This document shows positions 1 to 5,631 of a stretch of DNA of 9,018 nucleotides, one piece after another. The translations under genes and the position numbers were made by a program. Within the stretch, counting starts at the first letter, position 1. Each line of letters opens with the position of its first letter. Below the pieces are notes generated by a model. It was given only the letters and a program-made list of their open reading frames with translations, searched no databases and was not told where the DNA came from. This DNA comes from Candidatus Bathyarchaeota archaeon (lineage in GTDB: Archaea; Thermoproteota; Bathyarchaeia; Bathyarchaeales; Bathycorpusculaceae): assembly GCA_003601875.1 (NCBI GenBank), contig PIYF01000023.1, positions 1-9,018 of the forward strand, given 5' to 3'.

Positions 1-158
1 CATCTCACACTTGCATCAGTTTCAACCGTGTCGAGAACCTCTGAAAGTTCATCCATTAGAACATCGTTGAAAGCATTTAACCTATGGGGTCTGTTTAGAA
101 TTATCCAGACAATGTTTTTCTCCCTTTCAACCTTAACAGTTTCGTATGGTTTTGACAT
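1..158 (-). CDS. Enoyl-CoA hydratase/isomerase (crotonase) family protein, N-terminal part, cut by window edge
   Basis: This is the first 52 codons of a gene that runs off the left edge; the start codon is the ATG at 158-156. The peptide begins MSKPYETVKVEREKNIVWII and continues into LNRPHRLNAFN (residues 21-31). That is the typical crotonase N-terminal beta-strand followed by the LNRP-x-x-x-NA(F/L) motif, whose Ala-Phe backbone region helps bind the CoA thioester. The oxyanion-hole glycines and catalytic acids lie outside the window, so hydratase, isomerase or another crotonase activity cannot be told apart. It lies 46 bases downstream of the acyl-CoA dehydrogenase on the same strand and is probably co-transcribed with it. 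Hydration of the enoyl-CoA made by that enzyme would be the natural role. A GTGGTG stretch shortly before the ATG could act as a ribosome-binding site. The family call is firm; the substrate is unknown. Confidence 0.85.
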   Translation of the reverse strand, partial: MSKPYETVKVEREKNIVWIILNRPHRLNAFNDVLMDELSEVLDTVETDASVR

Positions 159-204
159 TAAATACACCACATTTCTGAATATTACTCATTTCTATTTAAT
201 CCTT

Positions 205-1356
205 TTAAAACATCCTCAGCAAGTATCTCAATATTGTTAACGTTTGAACTTCAGATGTTCCCTCATATATCCTCGTTATCCTAGCATCTCTGAAATACCT
301 TTCAACCTTGTATTCTCCCATATATCCGTATCCGCCAAGTATCTGAATTGCAGCGTCAGCCGCCCTAACCGCAGCTTCACTTGCATAAAGCTTAGCCATA
401 GAAGTCATCATGGGATCCATTTTTCCCCGGTCAACAGTCCAAGCGGCTTTGTAGGTTAATAATCTTGCAGCTTCTATTTCCATTGCAACTCTAGCAAGTT
501 TGCATCCTATCTGTTGGAATTGCATTATTGGTTGTCCAAATGCTTCCCTTTGTTTTGCATATTTGAAGGCTATTTCGAAGGCTCCTTGAGCTGTTCCAAC
601 TGCTTGAGCTGCAACTGCTATTCGACTTATGTCGAAGAACCACATGGAATGATAGAAGCCTCTATTTAGTTCTCCTAAAATGTTTGCATCTGTTACTTTC
701 ACGTCGCTTAAGGAAACTTCACCTGTCGCTGTGCATCTTATTCCCATTTTATTCTTTTGTTTTGTAATGTCCAATCCTGGTGTTTCCTTATCCACAATGA
801 AGAGTGTTTGTCCTCTGTAGGTTGGTCTTACCTTTGTGTCTGTTTGACATAGCACTATTAGGAAGTCTGCTACTGGAGCGTTTGTTATGAAAGTTTTTGT
901 TCCATTTATCCACCATTCATCTCCATATTTTACGGCTGTTGTATCCATCTTTGTTATGTCGCTTCCCCGTGCTGGTTCTGTGAAGGCGGCGGCTGATATA
1001 AAGTCTCCACGGCATAAGGGTGGAAGATACTTTTTCTTCTGTTCTTCTGTTCCATGGAAAAGTATTAGATCGCTTCCGAAAACACCTATCATTGTTGCTA
1101 ATCCAAGGGATGAATCTGCTCTACACATTTCCTCCATAGCTATGCATGATTCAAGATATCCGTATCCTTGACCACCATACTCTTCTGGAATGAATAGACT
1201 TGTGAACCCTAGCTTTGCAGCTTTTTTATATAGTTCCATGGGAAACTCTTCTTTTCTGTCAAGTTCAAGGGCTAAATCTGGGTCAAATTCCTTTTCGCAA
1301 AACTCTCTGACAGCTCTCTTTATCTCCAACTGCTCATCCGTCAATTTAAAATCCAT
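205..1356 (-). CDS. Acyl-CoA dehydrogenase (FAD-dependent, 383 aa)
   Basis: This gene encodes a full-length acyl-CoA dehydrogenase, the soluble flavoenzyme that introduces a trans-2 double bond into acyl-CoA and usually hands electrons to electron-transfer flavoprotein. The N-terminal helical domain (about 1-115) starts MDFKLTDEQ. The middle beta domain holds the FAD-binding stretch AAAFTEPARGSD (122-133) and WWINGTKTFITNA (148-160). The C-terminal helical domain holds QILGGYGYMGEYKVER (338-353) and RDARITRIYEGTSEVQ (356-371). Glu365 in IYEGTSE sits where the catalytic base of medium- and short-chain enzymes lies (Glu376 in mammalian MCAD). The length is typical. The ATG is preceded by GCGGTGGTTA, a GGTG-type SD. 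The neighbouring crotonase gene fits a beta-oxidation operon. No ETF genes are in the window, so the electron acceptor is unknown. Chain length or branched-chain preference cannot be read from the sequence. Confidence 0.95.
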   Translation of the reverse strand: MDFKLTDEQLEIKRAVREFCEKEFDPDLALELDRKEEFPMELYKKAAKLGFTSLFIPEEYGGQGYGYLESCIAMEEMCRADSSLGLATMIGVFGSDLILFHGTEEQKKKYLPPLCRGDFISAAAFTEPARGSDITKMDTTAVKYGDEWWINGTKTFITNAPVADFLIVLCQTDTKVRPTYRGQTLFIVDKETPGLDITKQKNKMGIRCTATGEVSLSDVKVTDANILGELNRGFYHSMWFFDISRIAVAAQAVGTAQGAFEIAFKYAKQREAFGQPIMQFQQIGCKLARVAMEIEAARLLTYKAAWTVDRGKMDPMMTSMAKLYASEAAVRAADAAIQILGGYGYMGEYKVERYFRDARITRIYEGTSEVQTLTILRYLLRMF

Positions 1357-1385
1357 TTAACCACCGCTTTTCTAATCTTTCAATT

Positions 1386-1419
1386 AAATTTAAATTGTTT
1401 TCCAAATTCAGTTGAATTT
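1386..1419 (-). promoter_or_regulatory. Putative promoter and upstream palindrome for acyl-CoA dehydrogenase
   Basis: The 81-base gap between the permease stop and the dehydrogenase start holds, on the minus strand, an AT-rich TATA-like element AATTTAAATTT (1396-1386). GGAAAAC (1403-1397) lies directly upstream of it, in the place of an archaeal BRE. The predicted transcript start would fall near 1360-1370, leaving a very short leader that still includes the GGTGG ribosome-binding site. Just upstream is a palindrome, AAATTCA-GT-TGAATTT (1404-1419), with perfect 7-base arms, which could be an operator. All of this is pattern-based; AT-rich intergenic DNA gives such matches by chance fairly often. 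Confidence 0.4.
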
Positions 1420-1437
1420 TCAGATTAATTTAGCATA

Positions 1438-2379
1438 TTAAGGTTTTAAGATGCTGGCTAAGCCTAAAGCTATAAGCATTCCTATAAGCGGAGCAACAGT
1501 CCATCCAGCTAAAATACTCTTAACCGCCTTCCTTCTCATAAAAACTATTTTTTTAGCTAGACAAACACCAAATATTCCTCCAATTAAGGCTTGGGTGATT
1601 GACACGGGAACGCTGAACTGGGTTAAAAGATGAATTGTCACGGCACTACTAAGTTGAACACTTAAAGCTGTTGAAACCCCTAACCCAGTTATGCCTCCAC
1701 TTACAGTTTCAGTTACTCTTCGGCTTAGAAAATACATGCCGAAGGCTGTTGAAGAACTGAAGATTAAGGCTCCTAAAAACAAGTTTCCAGGGAATACGTT
1801 GAAAATTCCATTTACCAAGCCCACCGTGTTTGCACCCAAAACATAAGCTAAATAGAAAGAAAGAACTAATGCTGCTTTTCCGTAGAAATAATTAAGTGTA
1901 AAAATATTTTTGACGTGAAGGCTGACTGTTGAAATCCACTTATAAATAAGAATTGATAATGCTGCTGAAAGGAAGGGTGCAATAACCCACGATAAAAGTA
2001 TAAACCCTAAAAAATTCCAGTTCACATTGAATCCAAAACCTAAACCGGCTCCAACAGCAGAGCCGATTACTCCCTCAGAAAGAGACATCGGTAATCTAAA
2101 AATGGTTGCTATCACCATTACAAGGAAGGATGAAACAATTATCGCTAAAACAGTTTCAACTCCGAAAAAGTTTAAAATTTCACCTGAAACTGTTTTTGAA
2201 AGCTTAAAACCCTCAATGACAGTGCCTGAAACAACCCCTAAAACCGCTATTCCAGCTGCTCTCGAATATTTTATAAATCCTCCTCCAAAAGTTGCACCAA
2301 AACAAGCTGAAGCATTATTTGCACCGAGAACTATGCAAAGCGAAATTCCTAAAAGTAGAAGGATAATCTCTAGAAACAT
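1438..2379 (-). CDS. pit: PiT-family inorganic phosphate permease (Pho4 family, 313 aa)
   Basis: This is an integral membrane protein of the PiT/Pho4 family, which imports phosphate with a cation. It is almost entirely hydrophobic and has the family's inverted internal repeat. The first half carries LGANNASACFGATFGGGF (18-35) and LPMSLSEGVIGSAVGAG (96-112). The second half carries LGANTVGLVNGIF (181-193) and VPVSITQALIGGIFGV (257-272). At 313 residues it resembles the shorter archaeal and bacterial members and lacks the large central loop of eukaryotic ones. Both copies of the GAND signature lack the Asp (GANN and GANT), and the usual PVSTTH-type His is Glu or Gln, so coupling ion or substrate may differ. 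Its ATG shares one base with the stop of the upstream PhoU-like gene (TAATG), with GAGGT inside that gene's end as ribosome-binding site. Phosphate is the likely substrate from the PhoU-like partner; some PiT relatives carry sulfate. Confidence 0.85.
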   Translation of the reverse strand: MFLEIILLLLGISLCIVLGANNASACFGATFGGGFIKYSRAAGIAVLGVVSGTVIEGFKLSKTVSGEILNFFGVETVLAIIVSSFLVMVIATIFRLPMSLSEGVIGSAVGAGLGFGFNVNWNFLGFILLSWVIAPFLSAALSILIYKWISTVSLHVKNIFTLNYFYGKAALVLSFYLAYVLGANTVGLVNGIFNVFPGNLFLGALIFSSSTAFGMYFLSRRVTETVSGGITGLGVSTALSVQLSSAVTIHLLTQFSVPVSITQALIGGIFGVCLAKKIVFMRRKAVKSILAGWTVAPLIGMLIALGLASILKP

Positions 2380-3071
2380 TATGACCTCGCCTTAGCGACT
2401 ATAACTATAAGCTTTTCTGAAGCATGGTGAGCTGCTTTAGCCATTCCATAAAGCATAGATAAAAACTCCTTAAATTCAATTAAAGATAAAATGTTCATTT
2501 CTCCGAGGTTTGAAAAAGCTTTTCTAAAAATTTTAGATTTTAAATCGTCAGCTTCCTCTTCCACAACTCTCACTTTGAGGGATTCCTCAATAACGAAGTC
2601 AGCGTCTTTCTGAAGGTTATCAACAGCTTTCTTCAATGTGTTAGCTGAACTTACAATTTTATTTAAAAGCAAATGTAAGGATGAATCTGAATCGCTCCAG
2701 AACTTCTTTATGAACGGAAATGTTAATCTGCTTCTGTTTAAAATATCTGCGCAGTCTTTAGCATAGTCAGCTATATCATCTAAAAATTCAAAAAGTTCCA
2801 TAAAATCTTCACGTAAACCTGAAAAGAAAGCGCCTTTACTGATCTCTATTAAAGCTTTAAGGTGAACGTCATCTGCAAGGGATTCATAATCTGAAATTGC
2901 TCCAGTTTTAGCCTCAATTATTGATTGCATCACATCATGCTCAGCTATCGACGCAATTAAGCTTTCTAAATCCTTTATTATATTTGTAACTAAATCAAAG
3001 TGTTGATTAAGCATTTTGAGGACGAGGTCTTCTCTTCTACCGATAAACTTAACCTTTCTATGAAATAGCAT
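2379..3071 (-). CDS. PhoU-like DUF47 family protein, PiT accessory (230 aa)
   Basis: This is an all-helical cytosolic protein of the DUF47/PhoU-like family, whose genes typically sit directly before a PiT permease and are thought to regulate it. It starts MLFHRKVKFIGRREDLVLKM. It continues with long amphipathic helices containing the acidic pattern typical of PhoU-type metal-binding bundles: ESLADDVHLKALIEISKGAF (about 63-82), MELFEFLDDIADYAKDCAD (about 91-109) and VVEEEADDLKSKIFRKAF (about 169-186). The length matches the family's usual 200-230 residues. Translation appears coupled to the permease through the TAATG overlap. No strong SD precedes the ATG; GAGCTG lies about 8 bases upstream. 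The gene diverges from the hydrogenase operon across 130 bases. It differs from classical PhoU of the Pst ABC system, and no Pst genes are present. The family call is confident; the exact regulatory action is not known from sequence. Confidence 0.85.
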   Translation of the reverse strand: MLFHRKVKFIGRREDLVLKMLNQHFDLVTNIIKDLESLIASIAEHDVMQSIIEAKTGAISDYESLADDVHLKALIEISKGAFFSGLREDFMELFEFLDDIADYAKDCADILNRSRLTFPFIKKFWSDSDSSLHLLLNKIVSSANTLKKAVDNLQKDADFVIEESLKVRVVEEEADDLKSKIFRKAFSNLGEMNILSLIEFKEFLSMLYGMAKAAHHASEKLIVIVAKARS

Positions 3072-3127
3072 AATGATTCAGCTCAAACTAAACGAACAAT
3101 CAATCTTCTAAATTTGTATTATTCTTT

Positions 3128-3161
3128 CTTTTAAACCGTTTGGAAAACTTTAAACCAAACG
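3128..3161. promoter_or_regulatory. Divergent promoter region with dyad CGTTTGG-N11-CCAAACG
   Basis: The 130-base gap between the PhoU-like gene (minus) and the hydrogenase operon (plus) must hold both promoters. For the plus strand, TTTAAA (3149-3154) preceded by GGAAAAC (3142-3148) resembles TATA plus BRE and predicts a transcript start about 25 bases downstream, near 3176-3180. For the minus strand, TTTAAAAG (3136-3129) could be the TATA box. Perfect inverted arms CGTTTGG (3137-3143) and CCAAACG (3155-3161) bracket the plus-strand element, and TTTAAACC is directly repeated at 3130-3137 and 3149-3156. A protein on this dyad would compete with transcription factor binding, possibly for both operons. 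Positions are read from the sequence; function is inferred. Confidence 0.45.
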
Positions 3162-3190
3162 ATATTAATTTACAATAATTTATTTCATTA

Positions 3191-3196
3191 AGGAGG
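3191..3196 (+). promoter_or_regulatory. Ribosome-binding site that sets the TTG start of the hydrogenase small subunit
   Basis: AGGAGG lies 5 bases before the TTG at 3202. No ATG or GTG is available in frame nearby, and the protein motifs begin about 20 codons later, so this strong SD sequence is the main reason for accepting the TTG start. Confidence 0.75.
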
Positions 3197-3201
3197 AAAA
3201 T

Positions 3202-3630
3202 TTGAGTTTGTTGAAAAAATGGGCACGTGTTAGGTCGCCTTGGCTTTTACACTTCAACACTGGTGGGTGTAACGGTTGTGATATAGAACTTGTAGCAGCC
3301 CTCACCCCGAGATTTGATGTTGAACGTTTCGGAATTCTCTTAGAAGGAAGCCCTAGACACGCTGATATACTAGCTGTTACCGGACCTGTAACCCTTCAAG
3401 TTAAGGATAGACTTGTGAGAATTTATGAACAGATGCCTGAACCCAAATATGTTATTGCCATAGGTTCATGTGCATGTAGTGGCGCACCCTTTAAAGACTG
3501 CTACAATGTTTTAGGAGGCGTTGATAAAATTCTTCCTGTGGATGCTTATGTTCCAGGATGCCCACCCAAACCCGAAGCAATAATTGATGGAATTGTGAAG
3601 CTTATTAAGAAAATAAAGGAGGGAAAATGA
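3202..3630 (+). CDS. Group 4 [NiFe] hydrogenase small subunit (EchC/MbhJ/NuoB-like, 142 aa)
   Basis: This is the electron-transfer small subunit of an Ech/Mbh-type hydrogenase, related to complex I NuoB. It should hold the proximal [4Fe-4S] cluster next to the NiFe site. The likely ligands are Cys23 and Cys26 in TGGCNGCDIE (20-29), Cys90 in IGSCACSGAP (87-96) and Cys120 in VPGCPPKPE (117-125); Cys92 and Cys100 are extra cysteines. The GCNGCDIE form separates it from NuoB of respiratory complex I, which has a tandem CC. At 142 residues it is a minimal group 4 form without the extra ferredoxin-like domain of classical hydrogenase small subunits. The TTG start follows a strong SD. The stop overlaps the next start as ATGA, so translation is coupled. 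It is first of four genes in the order of echC-D-E-F; MbhJ is an equally fair name. No membrane subunit gene precedes it. Confidence 0.9.
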   Translation: MSLLKKWARVRSPWLLHFNTGGCNGCDIELVAALTPRFDVERFGILLEGSPRHADILAVTGPVTLQVKDRLVRIYEQMPEPKYVIAIGSCACSGAPFKDCYNVLGGVDKILPVDAYVPGCPPKPEAIIDGIVKLIKKIKEGK

Positions 3631-4112
3631 CGGAAGCTGAAAATGAAATTTTGGAAAAAGTTAAGGAAACATTGAAAGAGGAAATCGTTGAAATTAAAAT
3701 TCCAAGAAAGAGACGGATATTTGTTAAAATTAGAAGGAAAGCCTTAAAGCAAGCTGTTAAAAGTTTGAAAGAGTTAGGTTTTAAACACATTTCAACAATA
3801 ACAGGTGTAGACTTAGGTGAAAATATAGAGCTTATCTACCATTTCGCCTATAAAGGAGCTGTTGAGCTTTCCTTAAGGTTAGATGTACCGAAAAATAAGC
3901 CGGATGTCCCTACAATTACAGATATCATTCCAGGAGCAATTTTATATGAACGTGAAGTTCACGATTTGTTTGGAGTAACCTTCGAGGGACATCCGCAAAT
4001 GGCTAGGCTTATTCTTCCAGAAAAATGGCCTGAAGGAATTTATCCATTAAGAAAAGAGTATACTCTTGAAAATCTTAAGAAACTGATTTTTGAAGATGGA
4101 GAGGAGGAATAG
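3627..4112 (+). CDS. Group 4 hydrogenase 30-kDa-type subunit (EchD/MbhK/NuoC-like, 161 aa)
   Basis: This gene encodes the NuoC-like structural subunit that packs on the large subunit of Ech-type hydrogenases and complex I; it binds no cofactor. The N-terminal part (about 1-60) is charged and lysine-rich. The core contains HISTITGVDLGENIELIYHF (about 54-73). The family signature follows: EREVHDLFGVTFEGHP (about 108-123) and then RLILPEKWPEGIYPLRKEY (about 127-145). The WP-x-G-x-YPLRK ending is typical of hydrogenase-type rather than respiratory NuoC, and I see no fusion to NuoD. Its ATG overlaps the upstream TGA stop (ATGA) and is preceded by AAAGGAGGG. The end is acidic (EDGEEE). The role follows from family membership and from its place between the small and large subunit genes. 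Confidence 0.88.
   Translation: MTEAENEILEKVKETLKEEIVEIKIPRKRRIFVKIRRKALKQAVKSLKELGFKHISTITGVDLGENIELIYHFAYKGAVELSLRLDVPKNKPDVPTITDIIPGAILYEREVHDLFGVTFEGHPQMARLILPEKWPEGIYPLRKEYTLENLKKLIFEDGEEE
4101..4107 (+). promoter_or_regulatory. Ribosome-binding site that decides the large-subunit start
   Basis: GAGGAGG sits 9 bases before ATG 4117, inside the last codons of the upstream gene. A longer reading frame could begin at TTG 4090 or ATG 4096, but those lie upstream of or inside this purine-rich site and would add a charged leader (KMERRNRE) not expected before the conserved VPFGPQHP start. ATG 4117 is therefore preferred. Confidence 0.6.
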
Positions 4113-4116
4113 GGAA

Positions 4117-5292
4117 ATGGGTTATGGTTCCGTGATAAAGGTTCCTTTCGGCCCTCAACATCCAGCTTTAAAGGAGCCTGAACATTTCACTTTCGAGGTT
4201 GAAGGTGATGTAGTTGTTAATGTTAAACCAAGAATAGGGTATAATCATCGTGGGATAGAGAAGGCTTTTGAAAGAAGGACATACATTCAAAATATCTATT
4301 TAGCTGAAAGAATCTGTGGAATATGCTCTGACGCTCACACAACATGTTACACTCAAGCTATTGAAAATCTTTTAGGAGTTGAGGCCCCTCCAAGAGCCAA
4401 ATATATACGGGTTATAATAGCTGAACTTGAAAGAATCCACAGCCACTCCTTATGGGTTGGTATAGCTGCCCACGAAATAGGTTTCGACACCCTTTTCATG
4501 TATGTTTGGAGGGACCGTGAAGTTGTGATGAATCTTTTCGAGATGATATCAGGAAACCGGGTGAATTATGCAACAAACACTATTGGAGGTGTAAGGAGAG
4601 ATATACCGTCAGAAATGTTTCCAAAGATAAAGAAAGGTTTAGATGTTTTAGAGAAAAGACTGAAGTATTATTTAGACGTTGCACAAACTGAACAAACAAT
4701 CCTAAAAAGAACATCTGGTGTCGGTATTTTAAAGCCTAAAGACGCTGTGGAACTTTGCGCTGTGGGTCCAACCTTACGCGCTAGCGGAATAAAGAATGAT
4801 GTTAGAGCGGATGATCCGTATGCAGCTTATGATGAAATACCTTTCAATGTGGTTACCCATGATGGATGTGACGTTTTAAGCAGAATAATTGTTCGATGTA
4901 AGGAAATGTTTGAAAGTATAAACATTATTCGTTACGCTTTAGATCATATTCCAAGCGGAATGATTAGGGTGAGGGTTCCAATGGCTGTTCCTGAAGGTGA
5001 AACAGTGTCAAGAGTTGAAGCTCCAAGAGGAGAACTTATCCATTATGCAAAGTCTAATGGCACAATGCAGCCCGAAAGGTACAAAGTTAGAAGCCCCACT
5101 TTAGGTAATATTCCAGCTTTGTGTAAAATGCTTTTAGGTGGACGTGTAGCCGACATACCAATAGTTTTGGCGGGTATAGACCCATGTTTCGCATGTATGG
5201 ATCGTATGGCTTTTGTTGATTTGAAAACAAATAAGAAATGGGTTTGGACCATGGATGAATTGAAAGAGCATGTGAGGAGGAATAATCTTTGA
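4117..5292 (+). CDS. Group 4 [NiFe] hydrogenase large catalytic subunit (EchE/MbhL/HycE-like, 391 aa)
   Basis: This is the catalytic subunit that carries the NiFe(CN)2CO centre and interconverts protons and H2. Both metal-binding motifs are intact: ERICGICSDAHT near the N-terminus (Cys67 and Cys70) and DPCFACMDR near the C-terminus (Cys357 and Cys360). This separates it from NuoD-type homologues that lost these cysteines. It opens with VPFGPQHPALKEPEHF, typical of group 4 and NuoD proteins. A 28-residue tail (MAFVDLKTNKKW onward) follows DPCxxCxxR, resembling the HycE tail that HycI-type proteases remove during maturation. No protease or hyp genes are in the window. The chosen ATG gives 391 residues; TTG 4090 would give 400. 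The stop overlaps the ferredoxin gene's TTG start. With neighbours it forms a soluble catalytic module whose electron donor is probably reduced ferredoxin. The Ech, Mbh or 4g subgroup cannot be settled by eye. Confidence 0.92.
   Translation: MGYGSVIKVPFGPQHPALKEPEHFTFEVEGDVVVNVKPRIGYNHRGIEKAFERRTYIQNIYLAERICGICSDAHTTCYTQAIENLLGVEAPPRAKYIRVIIAELERIHSHSLWVGIAAHEIGFDTLFMYVWRDREVVMNLFEMISGNRVNYATNTIGGVRRDIPSEMFPKIKKGLDVLEKRLKYYLDVAQTEQTILKRTSGVGILKPKDAVELCAVGPTLRASGIKNDVRADDPYAAYDEIPFNVVTHDGCDVLSRIIVRCKEMFESINIIRYALDHIPSGMIRVRVPMAVPEGETVSRVEAPRGELIHYAKSNGTMQPERYKVRSPTLGNIPALCKMLLGGRVADIPIVLAGIDPCFACMDRMAFVDLKTNKKWVWTMDELKEHVRRNNL
5274..5280 (+). promoter_or_regulatory. Ribosome-binding site for the ferredoxin subunit TTG start
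   Basis: GAGGAGG lies 8 bases before TTG 5289, inside the end of the large-subunit gene. It supports the TTG start, which overlaps the upstream TGA stop as TTGA. The resulting N-terminus (MSLIKEALKQVL) resembles those of NuoI/EchF-type proteins. Confidence 0.65.
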
Positions 5293-5630
5293 GCTTGATT
5301 AAGGAGGCTTTAAAACAAGTTTTAAAGAAGCCGGCAACCCTAAACTATCCGATTGAAAAGGTTCCTGTGCCTGAAGGATTTAGGGGACGCCCTATCTGGG
5401 ATATGAGGAAATGTATAGGTTGCGGTTTATGTTCAAGGGTTTGTCCTTCCGGAGCTATAGAAATGATTGGGAAAGGACCCCAAGCAGAAATTAAACATTA
5501 TGTGGATCGCTGTATGTTCTGTGCACAATGTGCTGAAAGTTGCCCTAGAAACGCTATAACTATGAGTCAAGAATATGAACTGGCTGATTTCGACCGTTCA
5601 AAGATGGTTTATGAATATAAACATGTTTAG
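5289..5630 (+). CDS. 2[4Fe-4S] ferredoxin-type hydrogenase subunit (EchF/MbhN/NuoI-like, 113 aa)
   Basis: This is a small polyferredoxin subunit that would relay electrons from a soluble ferredoxin to the small-subunit cluster. Two canonical cluster motifs are present: CIGCGLCSRVCP (42-53; Cys42, 45, 48, 52) and CMFCAQCAESCP (75-86; Cys75, 78, 81, 85). They support two low-potential cubane clusters. The N-terminal helix (about 1-15) and a GRPIWDMRKC lead-in resemble EchF and NuoI. So does the tail EYELADFDRSKMVYEY (95-110), where YELA followed by an Arg and aromatic residues is typical. It has no transmembrane segment. It is the last gene of the operon, coupled through TTGA. The next gene is on the other strand with one base between the two stop codons, so the usual membrane subunits do not follow. 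A free ferredoxin role is less likely given gene order and tail. Confidence 0.9.
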   Translation: MSLIKEALKQVLKKPATLNYPIEKVPVPEGFRGRPIWDMRKCIGCGLCSRVCPSGAIEMIGKGPQAEIKHYVDRCMFCAQCAESCPRNAITMSQEYELADFDRSKMVYEYKHV

Positions 5631-5631
5631 A

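Noticed and set aside
28..240. Plus-strand reading frame of 70 codons opposite the crotonase start and the gap before the dehydrogenase
   Set aside because: It runs antisense to a clear crotonase N-terminus and has no recognisable motif or ribosome-binding site; it is a shadow frame.
182..250. An alternative reading of the dehydrogenase 3' end that would give a different, longer C-terminus (NNIEILAEDVLKGLNRNE) by a frameshift
   Set aside because: The annotated frame ends EVQTLTILRYLLRMF, which fits the usual acyl-CoA dehydrogenase ending (EIQRLVIARELL type), so no sequencing error or frameshift is needed.
887..1171. Plus-strand frame of 94 codons inside the acyl-CoA dehydrogenase gene
   Set aside because: It lies antisense to the conserved FAD-binding region, and its composition follows from the minus-strand codons.
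2027..2395. Plus-strand frame of 122 codons opposite the PiT permease
   Set aside because: It is proline- and lysine-rich as expected from reading membrane-protein codons in antisense, and has no motif.
5298..5307. A perfect SD-like ATTAAGGAGG inside the ferredoxin gene
   Set aside because: No start codon follows at a useful distance; it arises from Lys-Glu-Ala codons.
3202..5630. The four-gene cluster as part of respiratory complex I (NuoB, C, D, I)
   Set aside because: The large subunit retains both CxxC nickel-binding motifs and the small subunit has GCNGCD rather than a tandem CC, so it is a hydrogenase, not complex I or the Fpo/Nuo type.
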